Shown here one piece after another: positions 10,373-20,002 of a DNA stretch of 58,346 nt. A program made the translations under genes and the position numbers. The stretch's first letter is position 1, and each line of letters starts with the position of its first letter. The DNA is from an uncultured Lachnospiraceae bacterium. GTDB taxonomy: Bacteria; Bacillota; Clostridia; Lachnospirales; Lachnospiraceae. The notes below the pieces were generated by a model. That model had not been told where the DNA came from. It searched no databases and worked only from the letters and a program-made list of their open reading frames with translations. The stretch is taken from positions 1 through 58,346 of the forward strand of contig CANRGP010000002.1 in the NCBI GenBank assembly GCA_947630085.1, written 5' to 3'.

Positions 10373-12853
10373 ATGGTTAAGAGCGTAAAAAAAGCAGCGG
10401 TGCTGGCCGGCATATTTCTGGCGGCGCTGGGCGTTTATCTGGTAATATCATGGAGTCATTCGGAAGAGGCAGAGACGGTGTATACTTCGATGGAAGCGCC
10501 GTCTCTGCCTGTCGTGTTTGCGAAAATGTACGGGACGGAGGGAAACCGCCTCGTGGGATACCGCTCCGAGATGAACCCGTCCGTTGCGAGAGATTCCCTG
10601 GTGATCCTTTCCGACGACCGGAAGCTGGATCTGGAGATCGACGAATATGGCGTGTCGCCGCTTTCCATCGGATATGAGATCCGCAGCATGGACGGGGAGA
10701 GACTGGTGGAGAGGACGGAACTTGACGAATGGACCGACGCGGACGGAGTGACCAGGGCGCAGCTGCCGATCCAGAATCTGATCGCGGCGGGAGAAGAATA
10801 TCTGCTCCATATCCGGCTCGAAACGGAGCCACACGGAGAGGTCCACTATTATACCAGGATCCTGATCCCGGACCGGGATTACGGGAAAGAGATGATGGAC
10901 CTGGCCAGAGATTTTTCCCGCAAATGCCTGGACGAGGAGGAAGCGGTTTCCCTCGTGACGTATCTGGAGACGACGGACACGGCGGACAACTCTTCGCTCG
11001 GTAACGTCACGCTGAAATCCAGTTTTTCCCAGATCACATGGGCGGGGCTTGCGATGGAGCCGGAGGGCGAGATGCAGGTCACGCTATGCGGGCTGGAGGG
11101 CATCATGGGCCAGGTACGGGTCACCTACCAGCTGGGCAGGACCGCGGAGGACGGAAGCCGGGAGCTGTACGACGTGGAGGATTATTATACCATGCGGTGG
11201 GACGAGAGACGGATCTACCTCATGGACTTTGAAAGAACCACGAACCAGGTCTTTTCCGGGATGAAGGAGGCGTTCTCGGGCCGCAGGATCCTTCTCGGCA
11301 TCGGAAATGACAATGCGGTGGAAAGACAGCAAAGCGCAAACGGACAGTACCTGGCGTTTGTATTCAACAGGGATCTGTGGATGTATGACCAGAACGGACA
11401 GAAGGCCGTAAAGATCTTTTCCTTCCGCGGCGGCGACGACAGCGGACGGAGCGAATACGCCCCCAGCCGGATCCGGATCCTCTCGGTTGACGACGAGGGG
11501 AATGTGGAATTTCTGGTATACGGATATATGAGCCGGGGAATACACGAGGGATACGAGGGGATCAGCATCTGCCATTACGACGCGGGACGCCGGGACGCGG
11601 TGCGGGAGATCTTCTTTATTCCGTCCGCGGATTCCTTCGGGGAGCTGGATCAGGATATTTTGCGCCTGTGCCATCTGGGGGAGCGGAATATGCTGTATCT
11701 GTATCTGAGCGGGGCGGTTTACGGCATTGACCTTTCCAGCGACGAATACATTGTCGCGGCCAGGGATCTGACGGAAGGGAGCTTTTCCGTCAGCGGCGAT
11801 CAGGACTTTATGGCCTGGAAGGAAGGGAGCCCTACGGCGGGAGCCGACGCGATCCAGGTGCTTGACCTGGATTCGGGGGCTAAGCAGGAGATCTACGCTA
11901 CGGCGGGAGTGGTTCTTCGGGTCCTGGGATTTGTGGACGGCGACCTTGTCTACGGGACGGCGGAGGAAAACGGAGAATGGATCCGCAACGGCCGAAAGGA
12001 AGACTTCCCCATGCGCAGACTGGACATTGTGGACGCGGCGACCCTTGAATCCCAGTCGGAATACGAACCCGACGGACTTTATATAGCGAATGTGCGGGTG
12101 GAGGACGCCAGGATCCATATGGACCGGCTGGTCAGGACGGGCGGCCATACCTATGAGTCGGAGGATACGGATACGATCGTCTGCAACAGCGTGTCGGAGG
12201 AGCCCTACATGGAGGGGATCGGCTGGTACGCCTCCGAGGTACAGAGAAAGGTCTATTTTATACAGCTTGACAAGGATGCCGATCCCGCGGACGTGCGGGT
12301 GACGGCGGCGCAGCGGATCAGCTTCAGCCAGTCCGGGGAGCTGCGCCCGGATACGGGCTCCGGACAGACGCAGATGGTATTTTACGCCTACTCGCGGGGC
12401 AGACTGAACGGAATCTACACGGAGTTCGACGAGGCGGTCGGCGCGGTTTACGACACCATGGGCATGGTGACGGATTCGCACCAGAGGATCCTGTGGGCCC
12501 GCGTGGACAGGGCCAACCTGAGAGGGCTTACGGATCCGCAGGCGCTTGCTTACGAGATCACGCGCCATTTTGACACATCCGGAGAGAATATGGAGACGGC
12601 CGACGGCATGGTGATACTGAACGCCCGGGGGCTGACGCTCCGCCAGACGCTTTACTTTATCGGAAAGGGCTATCCGGTGATCGCCTATACGGGAAACGAC
12701 AAATATGTTCTTCTGTGCGGGTACGATCAGTACAATGTGACGATCCTCGATCCGGAGACGGGGGAGCGGAGCCGTATGGGGCTGGGAGATGCCACGGAAT
12801 ATTTTGAAAATCTCCACAACGATTTTGTCTGCGCGGTCCGGATAGACGGCTGA
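10373..12853 (+). CDS. large membrane-anchored protein of unknown function
   Basis: An 826-residue protein with an N-terminal membrane anchor (KKAAVLAGIFLAALGVYLVISW) and a long extracytoplasmic part. The middle looks like beta-strand repeats, possibly a propeller (for example LWMYDQNGQKAVKIF, AIQVLDLDSGAKQEI). The last 80 residues, LTLRQTLYFIGKGYPVIAYTGNDKYVLLCGYDQYNVTILDP, resemble a C39-like papain-fold domain, but no convincing catalytic Cys was identified. The ATG at 10373 is preferred to the track's GTG at 10343 because it follows the upstream stop and starts directly before the anchor. The function is not known to me. Confidence 0.6.
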   Translation: MVKSVKKAAVLAGIFLAALGVYLVISWSHSEEAETVYTSMEAPSLPVVFAKMYGTEGNRLVGYRSEMNPSVARDSLVILSDDRKLDLEIDEYGVSPLSIGYEIRSMDGERLVERTELDEWTDADGVTRAQLPIQNLIAAGEEYLLHIRLETEPHGEVHYYTRILIPDRDYGKEMMDLARDFSRKCLDEEEAVSLVTYLETTDTADNSSLGNVTLKSSFSQITWAGLAMEPEGEMQVTLCGLEGIMGQVRVTYQLGRTAEDGSRELYDVEDYYTMRWDERRIYLMDFERTTNQVFSGMKEAFSGRRILLGIGNDNAVERQQSANGQYLAFVFNRDLWMYDQNGQKAVKIFSFRGGDDSGRSEYAPSRIRILSVDDEGNVEFLVYGYMSRGIHEGYEGISICHYDAGRRDAVREIFFIPSADSFGELDQDILRLCHLGERNMLYLYLSGAVYGIDLSSDEYIVAARDLTEGSFSVSGDQDFMAWKEGSPTAGADAIQVLDLDSGAKQEIYATAGVVLRVLGFVDGDLVYGTAEENGEWIRNGRKEDFPMRRLDIVDAATLESQSEYEPDGLYIANVRVEDARIHMDRLVRTGGHTYESEDTDTIVCNSVSEEPYMEGIGWYASEVQRKVYFIQLDKDADPADVRVTAAQRISFSQSGELRPDTGSGQTQMVFYAYSRGRLNGIYTEFDEAVGAVYDTMGMVTDSHQRILWARVDRANLRGLTDPQALAYEITRHFDTSGENMETADGMVILNARGLTLRQTLYFIGKGYPVIAYTGNDKYVLLCGYDQYNVTILDPETGERSRMGLGDATEYFENLHNDFVCAVRIDG

Positions 12854-12886
12854 ACCCGGGGTTGTTAAAGGTTTGGTAAAAATTTC

Positions 12887-12915
12887 TTTACAAAAAAGAC
12901 ATATTTTGCTATACT
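12887..12915 (+). promoter_or_regulatory. promoter of murA
   Basis: TTTACA (12887-12892) and TATACT (12910-12915) are spaced by 17 nt, with murA starting 34 nt downstream. Confidence 0.8.
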
Positions 12916-12949
12916 CACCATAGGAGATCATCGCCAAAGAGGTGCAGAT

Positions 12950-14242
12950 ATGGAACAGTATATCATGAAAGGCGGCAATCCGCTGGCCGGGGAGGTCCTG
13001 ATAGGGGGCGCCAAGAATGCGGCTCTGGGGATCCTGGCAGCGGCGCTGATGACGGATGAGGATGTGGTCATCGAAAATCTTCCGGATGTTAACGACATCA
13101 ATGTCGTTCTGGAGGCGATTTCCGCCATCGGGGCTTCCGTCGTCAGGATCGACCGTCATACGGTGAAGATAAACGGAGAGTCCATTCACGGGGTTTCCGT
13201 GGATGATGAATATATGCGTAAGATCCGCGCGTCGTACTATTTTATCGGCGCGCTTCTGGGGAAATATAAGAGCGCCAGCGTCCCGCTTCCCGGCGGCTGC
13301 AACATCGGGAGCCGCCCGATCGATTTACATATCAAGGGCTTCAGGGCCCTGGGGGCCAGGGTAGAGATCGAGCACGGCGTGGTCATGGCTCACGCCATCG
13401 ACCTGGTCGGCTGCCATATCTATCTGGACAAGGCATCCGTAGGCGCTACCATCAATATCATGATGGCGGCATCCCTCGCGGAGGGACAGACCATCATCGA
13501 GAATGTGGCCAAGGAACCCCATGTGGTGGACGTGGCCAATTTCCTCAACAGCATGGGTGCCAATATCAAGGGCGCCGGGACGGACGTGATCCGGATCCGG
13601 GGAGTCCGCAGGCTTCACGGGACCGAGTATTCGATCATCCCGGATCAGATCGAGGCCGGCACGTTTATGTGCGCGGCCGCCGCTACCCGGGGAGACGTGA
13701 CGGTGCGCAATGTGATCCCCAAGCATCTCGAATCCATTTCCGCCAAGCTGACGGAGATCGGATGCGAGGTCGTGGAGTTTGACGACGCCGTGCGTGTGGT
13801 GGGGAAACCGAACCAGACGCGGACGAATGTCAATACCCAGTATTATCCGGGCTTTCCTACGGATATGCAGCCCCAGATGACGGTTGCCCTTGCGCTGGCG
13901 GATGGGACAAGCATAGTGACCGAGAACATATTCGACAACCGCTTCGGTTATGTGGATGAGCTTTCCCGCATGGGCGCCAGGATCCAGGTGGAAGGCGACG
14001 TGGCGATCGTGACCGGTGTGGAGCGCCTGACGGGAGCGCAGGTCAACGCGCCGGATCTCAGGGCGGGCGCGGCGCTGGTCATCGCCGGCCTTGCCGCGGA
14101 CGGCTACACGGTGGTGGATAAGATCGGATACATACAGAGAGGCTACGAGGATTTTGAAGGAAAGCTCCGCGGATTGGGCGCGGCCATCGAAAAGGTGGAT
14201 TCCGAAAAGGAGGCTATGAAATTCCGGCTGAAAGCCGGCTGA
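12950..14242 (+). CDS. murA: UDP-N-acetylglucosamine 1-carboxyvinyltransferase
   Basis: A 430-residue cytoplasmic enzyme that transfers enolpyruvate from PEP to UDP-GlcNAc, the first committed step of peptidoglycan synthesis. The active-site loop PLPGGCNIGSRPID carries the fosfomycin-target cysteine at residue 117, and KNAALGILAAAL is the N-terminal substrate-binding segment. Many Firmicutes carry two paralogues; which one this is cannot be told here. It has its own promoter. Confidence 0.95.
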   Translation: MEQYIMKGGNPLAGEVLIGGAKNAALGILAAALMTDEDVVIENLPDVNDINVVLEAISAIGASVVRIDRHTVKINGESIHGVSVDDEYMRKIRASYYFIGALLGKYKSASVPLPGGCNIGSRPIDLHIKGFRALGARVEIEHGVVMAHAIDLVGCHIYLDKASVGATINIMMAASLAEGQTIIENVAKEPHVVDVANFLNSMGANIKGAGTDVIRIRGVRRLHGTEYSIIPDQIEAGTFMCAAAATRGDVTVRNVIPKHLESISAKLTEIGCEVVEFDDAVRVVGKPNQTRTNVNTQYYPGFPTDMQPQMTVALALADGTSIVTENIFDNRFGYVDELSRMGARIQVEGDVAIVTGVERLTGAQVNAPDLRAGAALVIAGLAADGYTVVDKIGYIQRGYEDFEGKLRGLGAAIEKVDSEKEAMKFRLKAG

Positions 14243-14264
14243 CCGAAAAAGCCGCAGAAAGCTC

Positions 14265-14293
14265 TTGACAAACTCTCAGGCTTTGAGTACAAT
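14265..14293 (+). promoter_or_regulatory. promoter of the SAM riboswitch/metK transcript
   Basis: TTGACA (14265-14270), 17 nt, TACAAT (14288-14293). The riboswitch aptamer starts about 39 nt downstream. Confidence 0.85.
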
Positions 14294-14331
14294 ACATAAC
14301 GTTCAACTAAATAAACAAGTACGTAATATCC

Positions 14332-14448
14332 CTTATTCAGAGTGATGGAGATACAAAGGATCTGTGAAGTCACGGCAACCCCGCTTCGGCCCGCAAGGAC
14401 CACGAGGGAGCGGAAGGTGCCAACCTGAGCGAGAAATCGAACAATAAG
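14332..14448 (+). promoter_or_regulatory. SAM-I (S-box) riboswitch aptamer
   Basis: The P1 arms CTTATT (14332-14337) and AATAAG (14443-14448) close a domain with the S-box core: AGAGTGATGGAG kink-turn region, CTGTGAAGTCACGGCAACC, and GGAAGGTGCCAACCTGAGC. A terminator hairpin starts 22 nt downstream. In the known mechanism, bound S-adenosylmethionine stabilises P1 and favours termination, here reducing metK expression. Confidence 0.93.
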
Positions 14449-14470
14449 AGGATTTGATCACAACAATTAT

Positions 14471-14504
14471 CAAGTCCGCAGTTCGTTACGGGCTTGTTTT
14501 TTTT
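14471..14504 (+). terminator. riboswitch-controlled terminator before metK
   Basis: CAAGTCCG pairs with CGGGCTTG (one G-T) around a 10-nt loop and is followed by eight T residues. The alternative TTG start of the ORF track (14494) lies inside this hairpin and is rejected. Confidence 0.88.
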
Positions 14505-14550
14505 GCACAGACAGGATGCGCGGCATCCGTACGAAAGGAGAAAAGAAAAT

Positions 14551-15765
14551 ATGGAGAAACGGTTGTTTACGTCCGAGTCCGTAACAGAGGGACATCCGGA
14601 CAAAATGTGCGATCAGATATCTGACGCGATCCTTGACGCCCTGCTCCGACAGGATCCCTTCAGCCGGGTGGCCTGTGAGACGGCCATTACGACGGGACTT
14701 GTCCTGGTCATGGGAGAGATCACCACGAACGCTTACGTGGACATTCAGAAGACCGTGAGGGAGACGGTGAGGGAGATCGGCTATGACAGGGCCAAATACG
14801 GCTTTGACTGCGATACCTGCGGGGTGATCGCGGCCATTGATGAGCAGTCTTCGGATATCGCTATGGGAGTGGACTGCTCCCTGGAGGTCAAGGAGAGACG
14901 CGGCGGCCGGCCGGAGACGGCGAGGCTGAGCGACAGCGAGATCGACGCCATTGGAGCCGGCGATCAGGGGATGATGTTCGGTTACGCCGTAAACGAGACG
15001 GAGGAATATATGCCGTATCCGATCTCCCTGGCCCATAAGCTGGCGCGGCGCCTGGCCCAGGTCAGGAAGGAGGGGATCCTTCCCTACCTCCGGCCGGACG
15101 GCAAGACGCAGGTCACCGTGGAGTACGATGAGAAGGGAAAGCCGTTCCGGCTGGAGGCGGTGGTCCTGTCTACCCAGCACGACGAGCAGGTGAACCAGGA
15201 GCAGATCCATGAGGACATCCGCAGATACGTGTTTGACCCGGTGCTCCCGCGGGAGATGGTGGATGAGAACACCAGGTTTTTCATCAATCCCACGGGCCGG
15301 TTCGTTATCGGTGGGCCGCATGGGGACAGCGGGCTTACCGGCCGCAAGATCATTGTGGACACCTACGGAGGATACGCCCGCCACGGCGGCGGGGCATTCT
15401 CCGGAAAAGACTGCACGAAGGTAGACCGGTCGGCGGCGTATGCGGCCCGCTACGTGGCGAAGAATATGGTCGCGGCCGGCCTGGCGGATAAATGCGAGAT
15501 CCAGCTTTCCTATGCCATCGGGGTCGCCCACCCCACGTCGGTCGCGGTGGACACCTTCGGGACGGGGAAGCTCAGCGACGAGAAGCTCTCGGAGATCGTC
15601 CGGGACAATTTTGATCTGCGTCCGGCCGGGATCATCCAGATGCTGGATCTCCGCCGCCCCATTTATAAGCAGACGGCGGCATACGGCCATTTCGGCAGAA
15701 ACGACCTGGATCTGCCGTGGGAACGGCTCGACAGAGTCGATCTGCTCAAAAAATATCTGGACTGA
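14551..15765 (+). CDS. metK: S-adenosylmethionine synthetase
   Basis: A 404-residue cytoplasmic enzyme that makes SAM from methionine and ATP. The motifs [17 protein letters not shown] (N-terminal), [12 protein letters not shown] and [23 protein letters not shown] are all intact. The start at 14551 has AAAGGAGAAAAG upstream. Expression is predicted to fall when SAM is abundant, through the S-box leader. The gene is convergent with feoB with only 10 nt between stops and no clear terminator. Confidence 0.97.
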   Translation: MEKRLFTSESVTEGHPDKMCDQISDAILDALLRQDPFSRVACETAITTGLVLVMGEITTNAYVDIQKTVRETVREIGYDRAKYGFDCDTCGVIAAIDEQSSDIAMGVDCSLEVKERRGGRPETARLSDSEIDAIGAGDQGMMFGYAVNETEEYMPYPISLAHKLARRLAQVRKEGILPYLRPDGKTQVTVEYDEKGKPFRLEAVVLSTQHDEQVNQEQIHEDIRRYVFDPVLPREMVDENTRFFINPTGRFVIGGPHGDSGLTGRKIIVDTYGGYARHGGGAFSGKDCTKVDRSAAYAARYVAKNMVAAGLADKCEIQLSYAIGVAHPTSVAVDTFGTGKLSDEKLSEIVRDNFDLRPAGIIQMLDLRRPIYKQTAAYGHFGRNDLDLPWERLDRVDLLKKYLD

Positions 15766-15775
15766 GGCATACAGG

Positions 15776-17605
15776 CTAAAAAACGCTTAAAACAAGATTC
15801 GCGGCCGTACACGTAAGAAAGCCCAGAAGCGTCGGAAGCAGGGCGGCCACGGCCGTCCACCGCCAGCTGCCGGTTTCCTTGTGTATGGTCAGGCACGTAG
15901 TGGAGCAGGGCCAGTGGAAGAGGCAGAAAAGGACCATGCACAGTGCCGTTTTGGCGGTCCAGCCGTTGGCGGTGAGCAGGGAAAGCAGCGCGGCGGAACT
16001 GCCCGCCTCCACCAGCCGGCCCGCCTGCAGATAGGCCATTAGGATGATCGGGAGAACGATCTCATTGGCGGGAAATCCCAGGAGAAAAGCCGCCAGGATC
16101 ACCCCGTCAAGGCCCATAAGGCGGCCCAGCGGATCCAGCCATCCGGTAAGGTGCATCAGGAGGCTCTGCCCTCCGGCCGATACGTTGGCGAGGATCCAGA
16201 TCAGGAGGCCGGCGGGCGCGGCCACCGCGGCTGCCCGGCCCAGAACAAACAGCGTCCGGTCGAAGACGGAGCGGACGATGACCCTGCCGATCTGGGGCCG
16301 GCGGTAGGGCGGAAGCTCCAGCGTGAACGATGAAGGGGTGCCCTTGAGAAGCGTGTGGGAGAGCAGCCAGGAACATCCCAGAGTGGCCGCTACGCCGCAG
16401 AGGATCACTCCGGTAAGGAGCAGGGCTGCGGTCAGCGAGCCGATGGCTCCGCTTCCGGCTCCCGCCAGGAAGAACAGCGTGATCAGGCTGATGAGAGTAG
16501 GGAAGCGCCCGTTGCAGGGCATGAGCGAATTGGTGAGAATGGCGATCATGCGTTCCCTGGGGGAATCGATGATCCGGCAGCCGATGACGCCTGCCGCGTT
16601 GCACCCCAGGCCCATTGCCATTGTCAGACATTGCTTGCCGCAGGCGCGGCAGCGCATAAAGGCGGGATCCATATTGAACGCGATCCGGGGAAGATATCCC
16701 AGGTCCTCCAGGAGCGTGAACAGCGGGAAAAAGATTGCCATAGGCGGAAGCATGACGCTGACGACCCAGGCGAGGACGCGGTACGCCCCATAGACCAGAG
16801 CCTCCATGATCCCGGACGGAACGCCGAGCCATATCAGCGCGTCCGCCAGCTTCGGCTCTGCGGAGAAGAAAAGATCCCACAGAAATTCCGACGGGATATT
16901 GGCCCCGGACATGGTAAGCCAGAAGATCCCCATGAGAAGCAGGATCATAAGAAGCGTTCCGCTGAAAGGACCGGTGACGATCCGGTCTATTTTTTCCTCA
17001 CGGGCGCGGTAGTCGGTGCGGGTATAGCGGACGGTTTCCCGGGCAAGCTGCTTCGGGGAAAAGTCAAGGCAGTCGTAGCAGCCCCGGACAGAGGCGGCAT
17101 CCCGGATGGTCCGGCGAAGGGACCGCAGGCTTTCTTCGTCTCTCGCGCAGCAGGAGACCACGGGAAACTGAAGGACATCCTGAAGAAGACCGAAATCCAC
17201 AACAACGCCCTTTTTCCCGGCCTCGTCGCACAGATTGACGCAGAGGACCAGAGGGGTGCCGTTATCGCGGACGGCATCCAGTTCCAGGATCTGCTTCAAG
17301 AAATGAAGCCCGCGCTCCAGACAGGTCGCGTCGCAGACAACGACCACCACATCGGCGCTTCCCCCGCAGAGGAACTGCCTTGCGCTTTCCTCCTCGCGGG
17401 AATGTGTTCTGAGGGAGTAGGTCCCCGGAAGATCCACCAGGAGATATTCTTCCCCGTCATATTGATATTGTCCGGCGGCGGGCGCTACCGTGACGCCCGG
17501 CCAGTTACCGGTATGCTGCTTCAGCCCGGTCAGACCGTTGAAGATCGTGCTTTTTCCTACGTTTGGATTACCGGCCAGAGCTACCGTAATTTTTTTCTGC
17601 TCCAT
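15776..17605 (-). CDS. feoB: ferrous iron transport protein B
   Basis: A 609-residue inner-membrane Fe2+ transporter. The N-terminal G domain has G1 GNPNVGKS (residues 12-19), G3 DLPGTYSL and a G4-like NLCDEA where NMxD is usual. The membrane part has paired gate regions (PLFTLLEDLGYLPRIAF) and the RACGKQCLTMAMGLGCNAAGV segment. The length is at the short end for FeoB because no cytoplasmic C-terminal extension is present. feoA lies upstream on the same strand, but a plus-strand gene sits between them. Confidence 0.93.
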   Translation of the reverse strand: MEQKKITVALAGNPNVGKSTIFNGLTGLKQHTGNWPGVTVAPAAGQYQYDGEEYLLVDLPGTYSLRTHSREEESARQFLCGGSADVVVVVCDATCLERGLHFLKQILELDAVRDNGTPLVLCVNLCDEAGKKGVVVDFGLLQDVLQFPVVSCCARDEESLRSLRRTIRDAASVRGCYDCLDFSPKQLARETVRYTRTDYRAREEKIDRIVTGPFSGTLLMILLLMGIFWLTMSGANIPSEFLWDLFFSAEPKLADALIWLGVPSGIMEALVYGAYRVLAWVVSVMLPPMAIFFPLFTLLEDLGYLPRIAFNMDPAFMRCRACGKQCLTMAMGLGCNAAGVIGCRIIDSPRERMIAILTNSLMPCNGRFPTLISLITLFFLAGAGSGAIGSLTAALLLTGVILCGVAATLGCSWLLSHTLLKGTPSSFTLELPPYRRPQIGRVIVRSVFDRTLFVLGRAAAVAAPAGLLIWILANVSAGGQSLLMHLTGWLDPLGRLMGLDGVILAAFLLGFPANEIVLPIILMAYLQAGRLVEAGSSAALLSLLTANGWTAKTALCMVLFCLFHWPCSTTCLTIHKETGSWRWTAVAALLPTLLGFLTCTAANLVLSVF

Positions 17606-17756
17606 GGAGCCCTCCCGACAGCGGGTTTATCCTTATGATTACTCTATGAACTGCCGGGATTCCGGGTGCCTGGGTATTTTCTTTTCCGATAAAATGTGGT
17701 AGAATAAACAGGAAATGCGAGGCGGAGATCCGCCTGGCGGACAGGAGGTATTTCTT

Positions 17757-18020
17757 ATGAAAAAATTCAAATATATGCTGGCGCTTTTGGCCGCGGTCCT
17801 GTGCCTGGTCCTCGCGCCGCCCGCCGGGACGGCCTGTGCGGCGCAAAGCCAGGAGACGGAAAGCGGGGAGGCCGCTCAGGAGACGGAAGAGCAGGAGACG
17901 TTTTTCTTTTTTATGATGGGAGGGGCGCTCCTTGTTATTATCGTAGCGGTGGTCGTCGCGACGTCCACGGTAGCCGGCTCGATCTCTGTGGCCGCCAACA
18001 TGGACGTGGACGGTGAGTAG
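17757..18020 (+). CDS. small signal-peptide/membrane protein between feoA and feoB
   Basis: An 87-residue protein. The start at 17757 has ACAGGAGGT upstream; the track start at 17715 is rejected. It has a signal-peptide-like N-terminus (MKKFKYMLALLAAVLCLVLAPPAGTACA), an acidic Glu/Thr-rich linker, then one strongly hydrophobic helix preceded by FFFFMMGG. It is encoded opposite to feoA and feoB, 18 nt from the end of feoA. No family was recognised. A role with iron transport is only suggested by position. Confidence 0.6.
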   Translation: MKKFKYMLALLAAVLCLVLAPPAGTACAAQSQETESGEAAQETEEQETFFFFMMGGALLVIIVAVVVATSTVAGSISVAANMDVDGE

Positions 18021-18038
18021 CGGTATCTGCGCGCAGGA

Positions 18039-18269
18039 TCAGCCGGCCTCGACGAAGATCTGCCGGCAGTTCTGCTCCCGCAGGGCGATGACGGCGTTTC
18101 TGACCAGGTAGGCTTTCATCCCCCCGGAGCGGCCTTTCAGCACACAGCGGATCTCTTCGTCCGGCGTGAAGCCCAGATCCGTCAGCCTTGCCGCCATATC
18201 CGGGGAGGAGGCTATCCAGACGACCCGGGCGTTCTGACCGATATCTATCTGATTCAATGGAATGACCAT
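18039..18269 (-). CDS. feoA: ferrous iron transport protein A
   Basis: A 76-residue SH3-like cytoplasmic partner of FeoB. MVIPLNQIDIGQNARVVWI, LTDLGFTPDEEIRCVLKG and NAVIALREQNCRQIFV match FeoA layout. A 10-bp palindrome TATGATCATA lies 27 nt upstream of the start (18296-18305) and could be a metal-regulator site, but this is weak evidence. The transcript would have to cross the antisense small gene to reach feoB. Confidence 0.88.
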   Translation of the reverse strand: MVIPLNQIDIGQNARVVWIASSPDMAARLTDLGFTPDEEIRCVLKGRSGGMKAYLVRNAVIALREQNCRQIFVEAG

Positions 18270-18375
18270 TGTGTTTCCCCATGACTTTAACTACTTATGA
18301 TCATAGTATGCAGCGGGCCGACCCGTGGGACTGCTTGAGAGCGGTTTCCTGTCCGGCTTTTTGGCGTTTTCCGAA

Positions 18376-18408
18376 AAAGCGCCGGGATTTTCCGGCGCTT
18401 TGGTGCAT
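18376..18408 (+). terminator. strong hairpin upstream of thrC
   Basis: AAAGCGCCGG and CCGGCGCTTT form a perfect 10-bp stem around GATTTT, and a T-rich stretch (ATTTTTTAT) starts 5 nt later. It lies upstream of the predicted thrC promoter, so it more likely blocks read-through than acts as an attenuator. Confidence 0.5.
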
Positions 18409-18426
18409 TTTTTATCACATTCACCG

Positions 18427-18455
18427 TTGCAGACCATATGAAAATATGTTAAAAT
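18427..18455 (+). promoter_or_regulatory. promoter of thrC
   Basis: TTGCAG (18427-18432), 17 nt, TAAAAT (18450-18455); thrC starts 45 nt downstream. Confidence 0.65.
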
Positions 18456-18499
18456 CCTTTCTCAAAGAAGGATACACATACATCGTGGAGGAGAACATC

Positions 18500-19990
18500 A
18501 TGAAAACTATCACATATCAGAGCACACGCGGCGGGGAGAGCGGCGTAACCGCTTCCCAGGCGATATTAAAAGGTATTGCCGGGGACGGCGGGCTGTTCAT
18601 GCCCGATTCGATCCCGACGCTGGATATACCCCTGGAAAGCTTCGCGGAGCTTTCTTATCAGGAGACAGCCTATGAGGTCATGAAGCTTTATCTGACCGAT
18701 TTCACGGAGGAGGAGCTGAAGGAATGTATCCGCGGCGCATATGACAGCAAGTTCGACACGGAGGAGATCGCCCCGCTGGTAAAGGTGGGAGGCGATTATG
18801 TTCTGGAGCTGTTCCACGGCAATACGATCGCGTTCAAGGATATGGCGCTTTCGATCCTTCCGCGTCTTATGACCGCCGCGGCCGCGAAGAACCGGGCGGA
18901 CAAAGAGATCGTGATCCTGACGGCTACTTCGGGGGATACCGGAAAAGCCGCTCTTGCCGGCTTCGCCGATGTCGCCGGAACCCGGATCATCGTGTTTTAT
19001 CCCAGGGACGGTGTCAGCCGCATACAGAAGCTGCAGATGGTGACACAGAAGGGAGACAATACGGCGGTCGTTGCCATTCACGGCAACTTCGACGACGCGC
19101 AGACGGGAGTCAAGAAGATCTTTTCCGACAAGGAATTCGGAAAGAGGCTGGATGAAGGCGGCTTCCGGCTTTCTTCGGCCAATTCCATCAACATCGGCCG
19201 GCTGATCCCCCAGGTGGTATATTATGTCTATGCCTACGCCCGCCTTCTCGCCAGGGGCGCGGTAAAGAGCGGGGAGAAGATCCATGTGGTCGTTCCCACC
19301 GGGAATTTCGGAAATATTCTTGCCGGATATTTTGCCAAACAGATGGGCGTGCCCATCGACAAGCTGATCTGCGCGTCCAATGACAACAAGGTGCTGTATG
19401 ACTTTTTCACGACGGGCGTATATGACAAGAACCGTGAATTTGTACTTACCATGTCCCCCTCCATGGACATTCTGGTCTCCAGCAACCTGGAGAGATTGAT
19501 CTATCTGAGCACCGGATCCGATGCCGCCAGGACCGCCGGGCTGATGAAAGAGCTCGCGCAGACGGGACGGTATACGGTGACAAAAAAGATGCGGAGCTGC
19601 ATGAAGGATTTTATAGGAGGATATGCAACCGAGCAGCAGGATGCCGACATCATCCGCCATATTTACAAGAAGCGCGGGTATGTGATGGATCCGCATACGG
19701 GTGTGGCGGCCGCGGTCTGGAAGGAATACTGTGAAAAAACAGGCGACGAGACGACGGCGGTCATCGTATCCACGGCCAGCCCCTACAAATTCTCCAAGGA
19801 TGTGCTGGAGGCGATCCAGGGCCCCATCGAGGACAAAAACGAATTTGAGATCGCGGCGGAGCTGGAGCGTGTTTCCCAGATCCCGGTCCCGGCTGCCGTT
19901 CGGGAGCTGGAGACGGCGCAGATCCGCCACACGAGAGAATGCGACGTGGAGGACATGGAGAAAACGGTTGCGGAAATTTTGGGAATTTAA
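18500..19990 (+). CDS. thrC: threonine synthase
   Basis: A 496-residue PLP enzyme converting O-phosphohomoserine to threonine. The N-terminal STRGG...GLFMPD block is typical, the PLP lysine is in HGNTIAFKDMAL (Lys113), and the phosphate-binding loop TATSGDTGKAAL follows. The ORF track begins at 18269, but the ATG at 18500 has GTGGAGGAGAAC upstream and starts the conserved region. The gene is preceded by its own promoter. Confidence 0.95.
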   Translation: MKTITYQSTRGGESGVTASQAILKGIAGDGGLFMPDSIPTLDIPLESFAELSYQETAYEVMKLYLTDFTEEELKECIRGAYDSKFDTEEIAPLVKVGGDYVLELFHGNTIAFKDMALSILPRLMTAAAAKNRADKEIVILTATSGDTGKAALAGFADVAGTRIIVFYPRDGVSRIQKLQMVTQKGDNTAVVAIHGNFDDAQTGVKKIFSDKEFGKRLDEGGFRLSSANSINIGRLIPQVVYYVYAYARLLARGAVKSGEKIHVVVPTGNFGNILAGYFAKQMGVPIDKLICASNDNKVLYDFFTTGVYDKNREFVLTMSPSMDILVSSNLERLIYLSTGSDAARTAGLMKELAQTGRYTVTKKMRSCMKDFIGGYATEQQDADIIRHIYKKRGYVMDPHTGVAAAVWKEYCEKTGDETTAVIVSTASPYKFSKDVLEAIQGPIEDKNEFEIAAELERVSQIPVPAAVRELETAQIRHTRECDVEDMEKTVAEILGI

Positions 19991-20002
19991 AACCGTTTTG
20001 TC

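Noticed and set aside
11084-13189. Minus-strand ORF of 701 residues
   Set aside because: It is antisense to the 826-residue gene and murA, both with normal starts and motifs. Its His/Arg/Asp-rich product is typical of a shadow frame in GC-rich DNA.
14494-14550. TTG start of metK proposed by the ORF track
   Set aside because: It lies within the riboswitch terminator; the ATG at 14551 has a good ribosome binding site and the conserved N-terminus.
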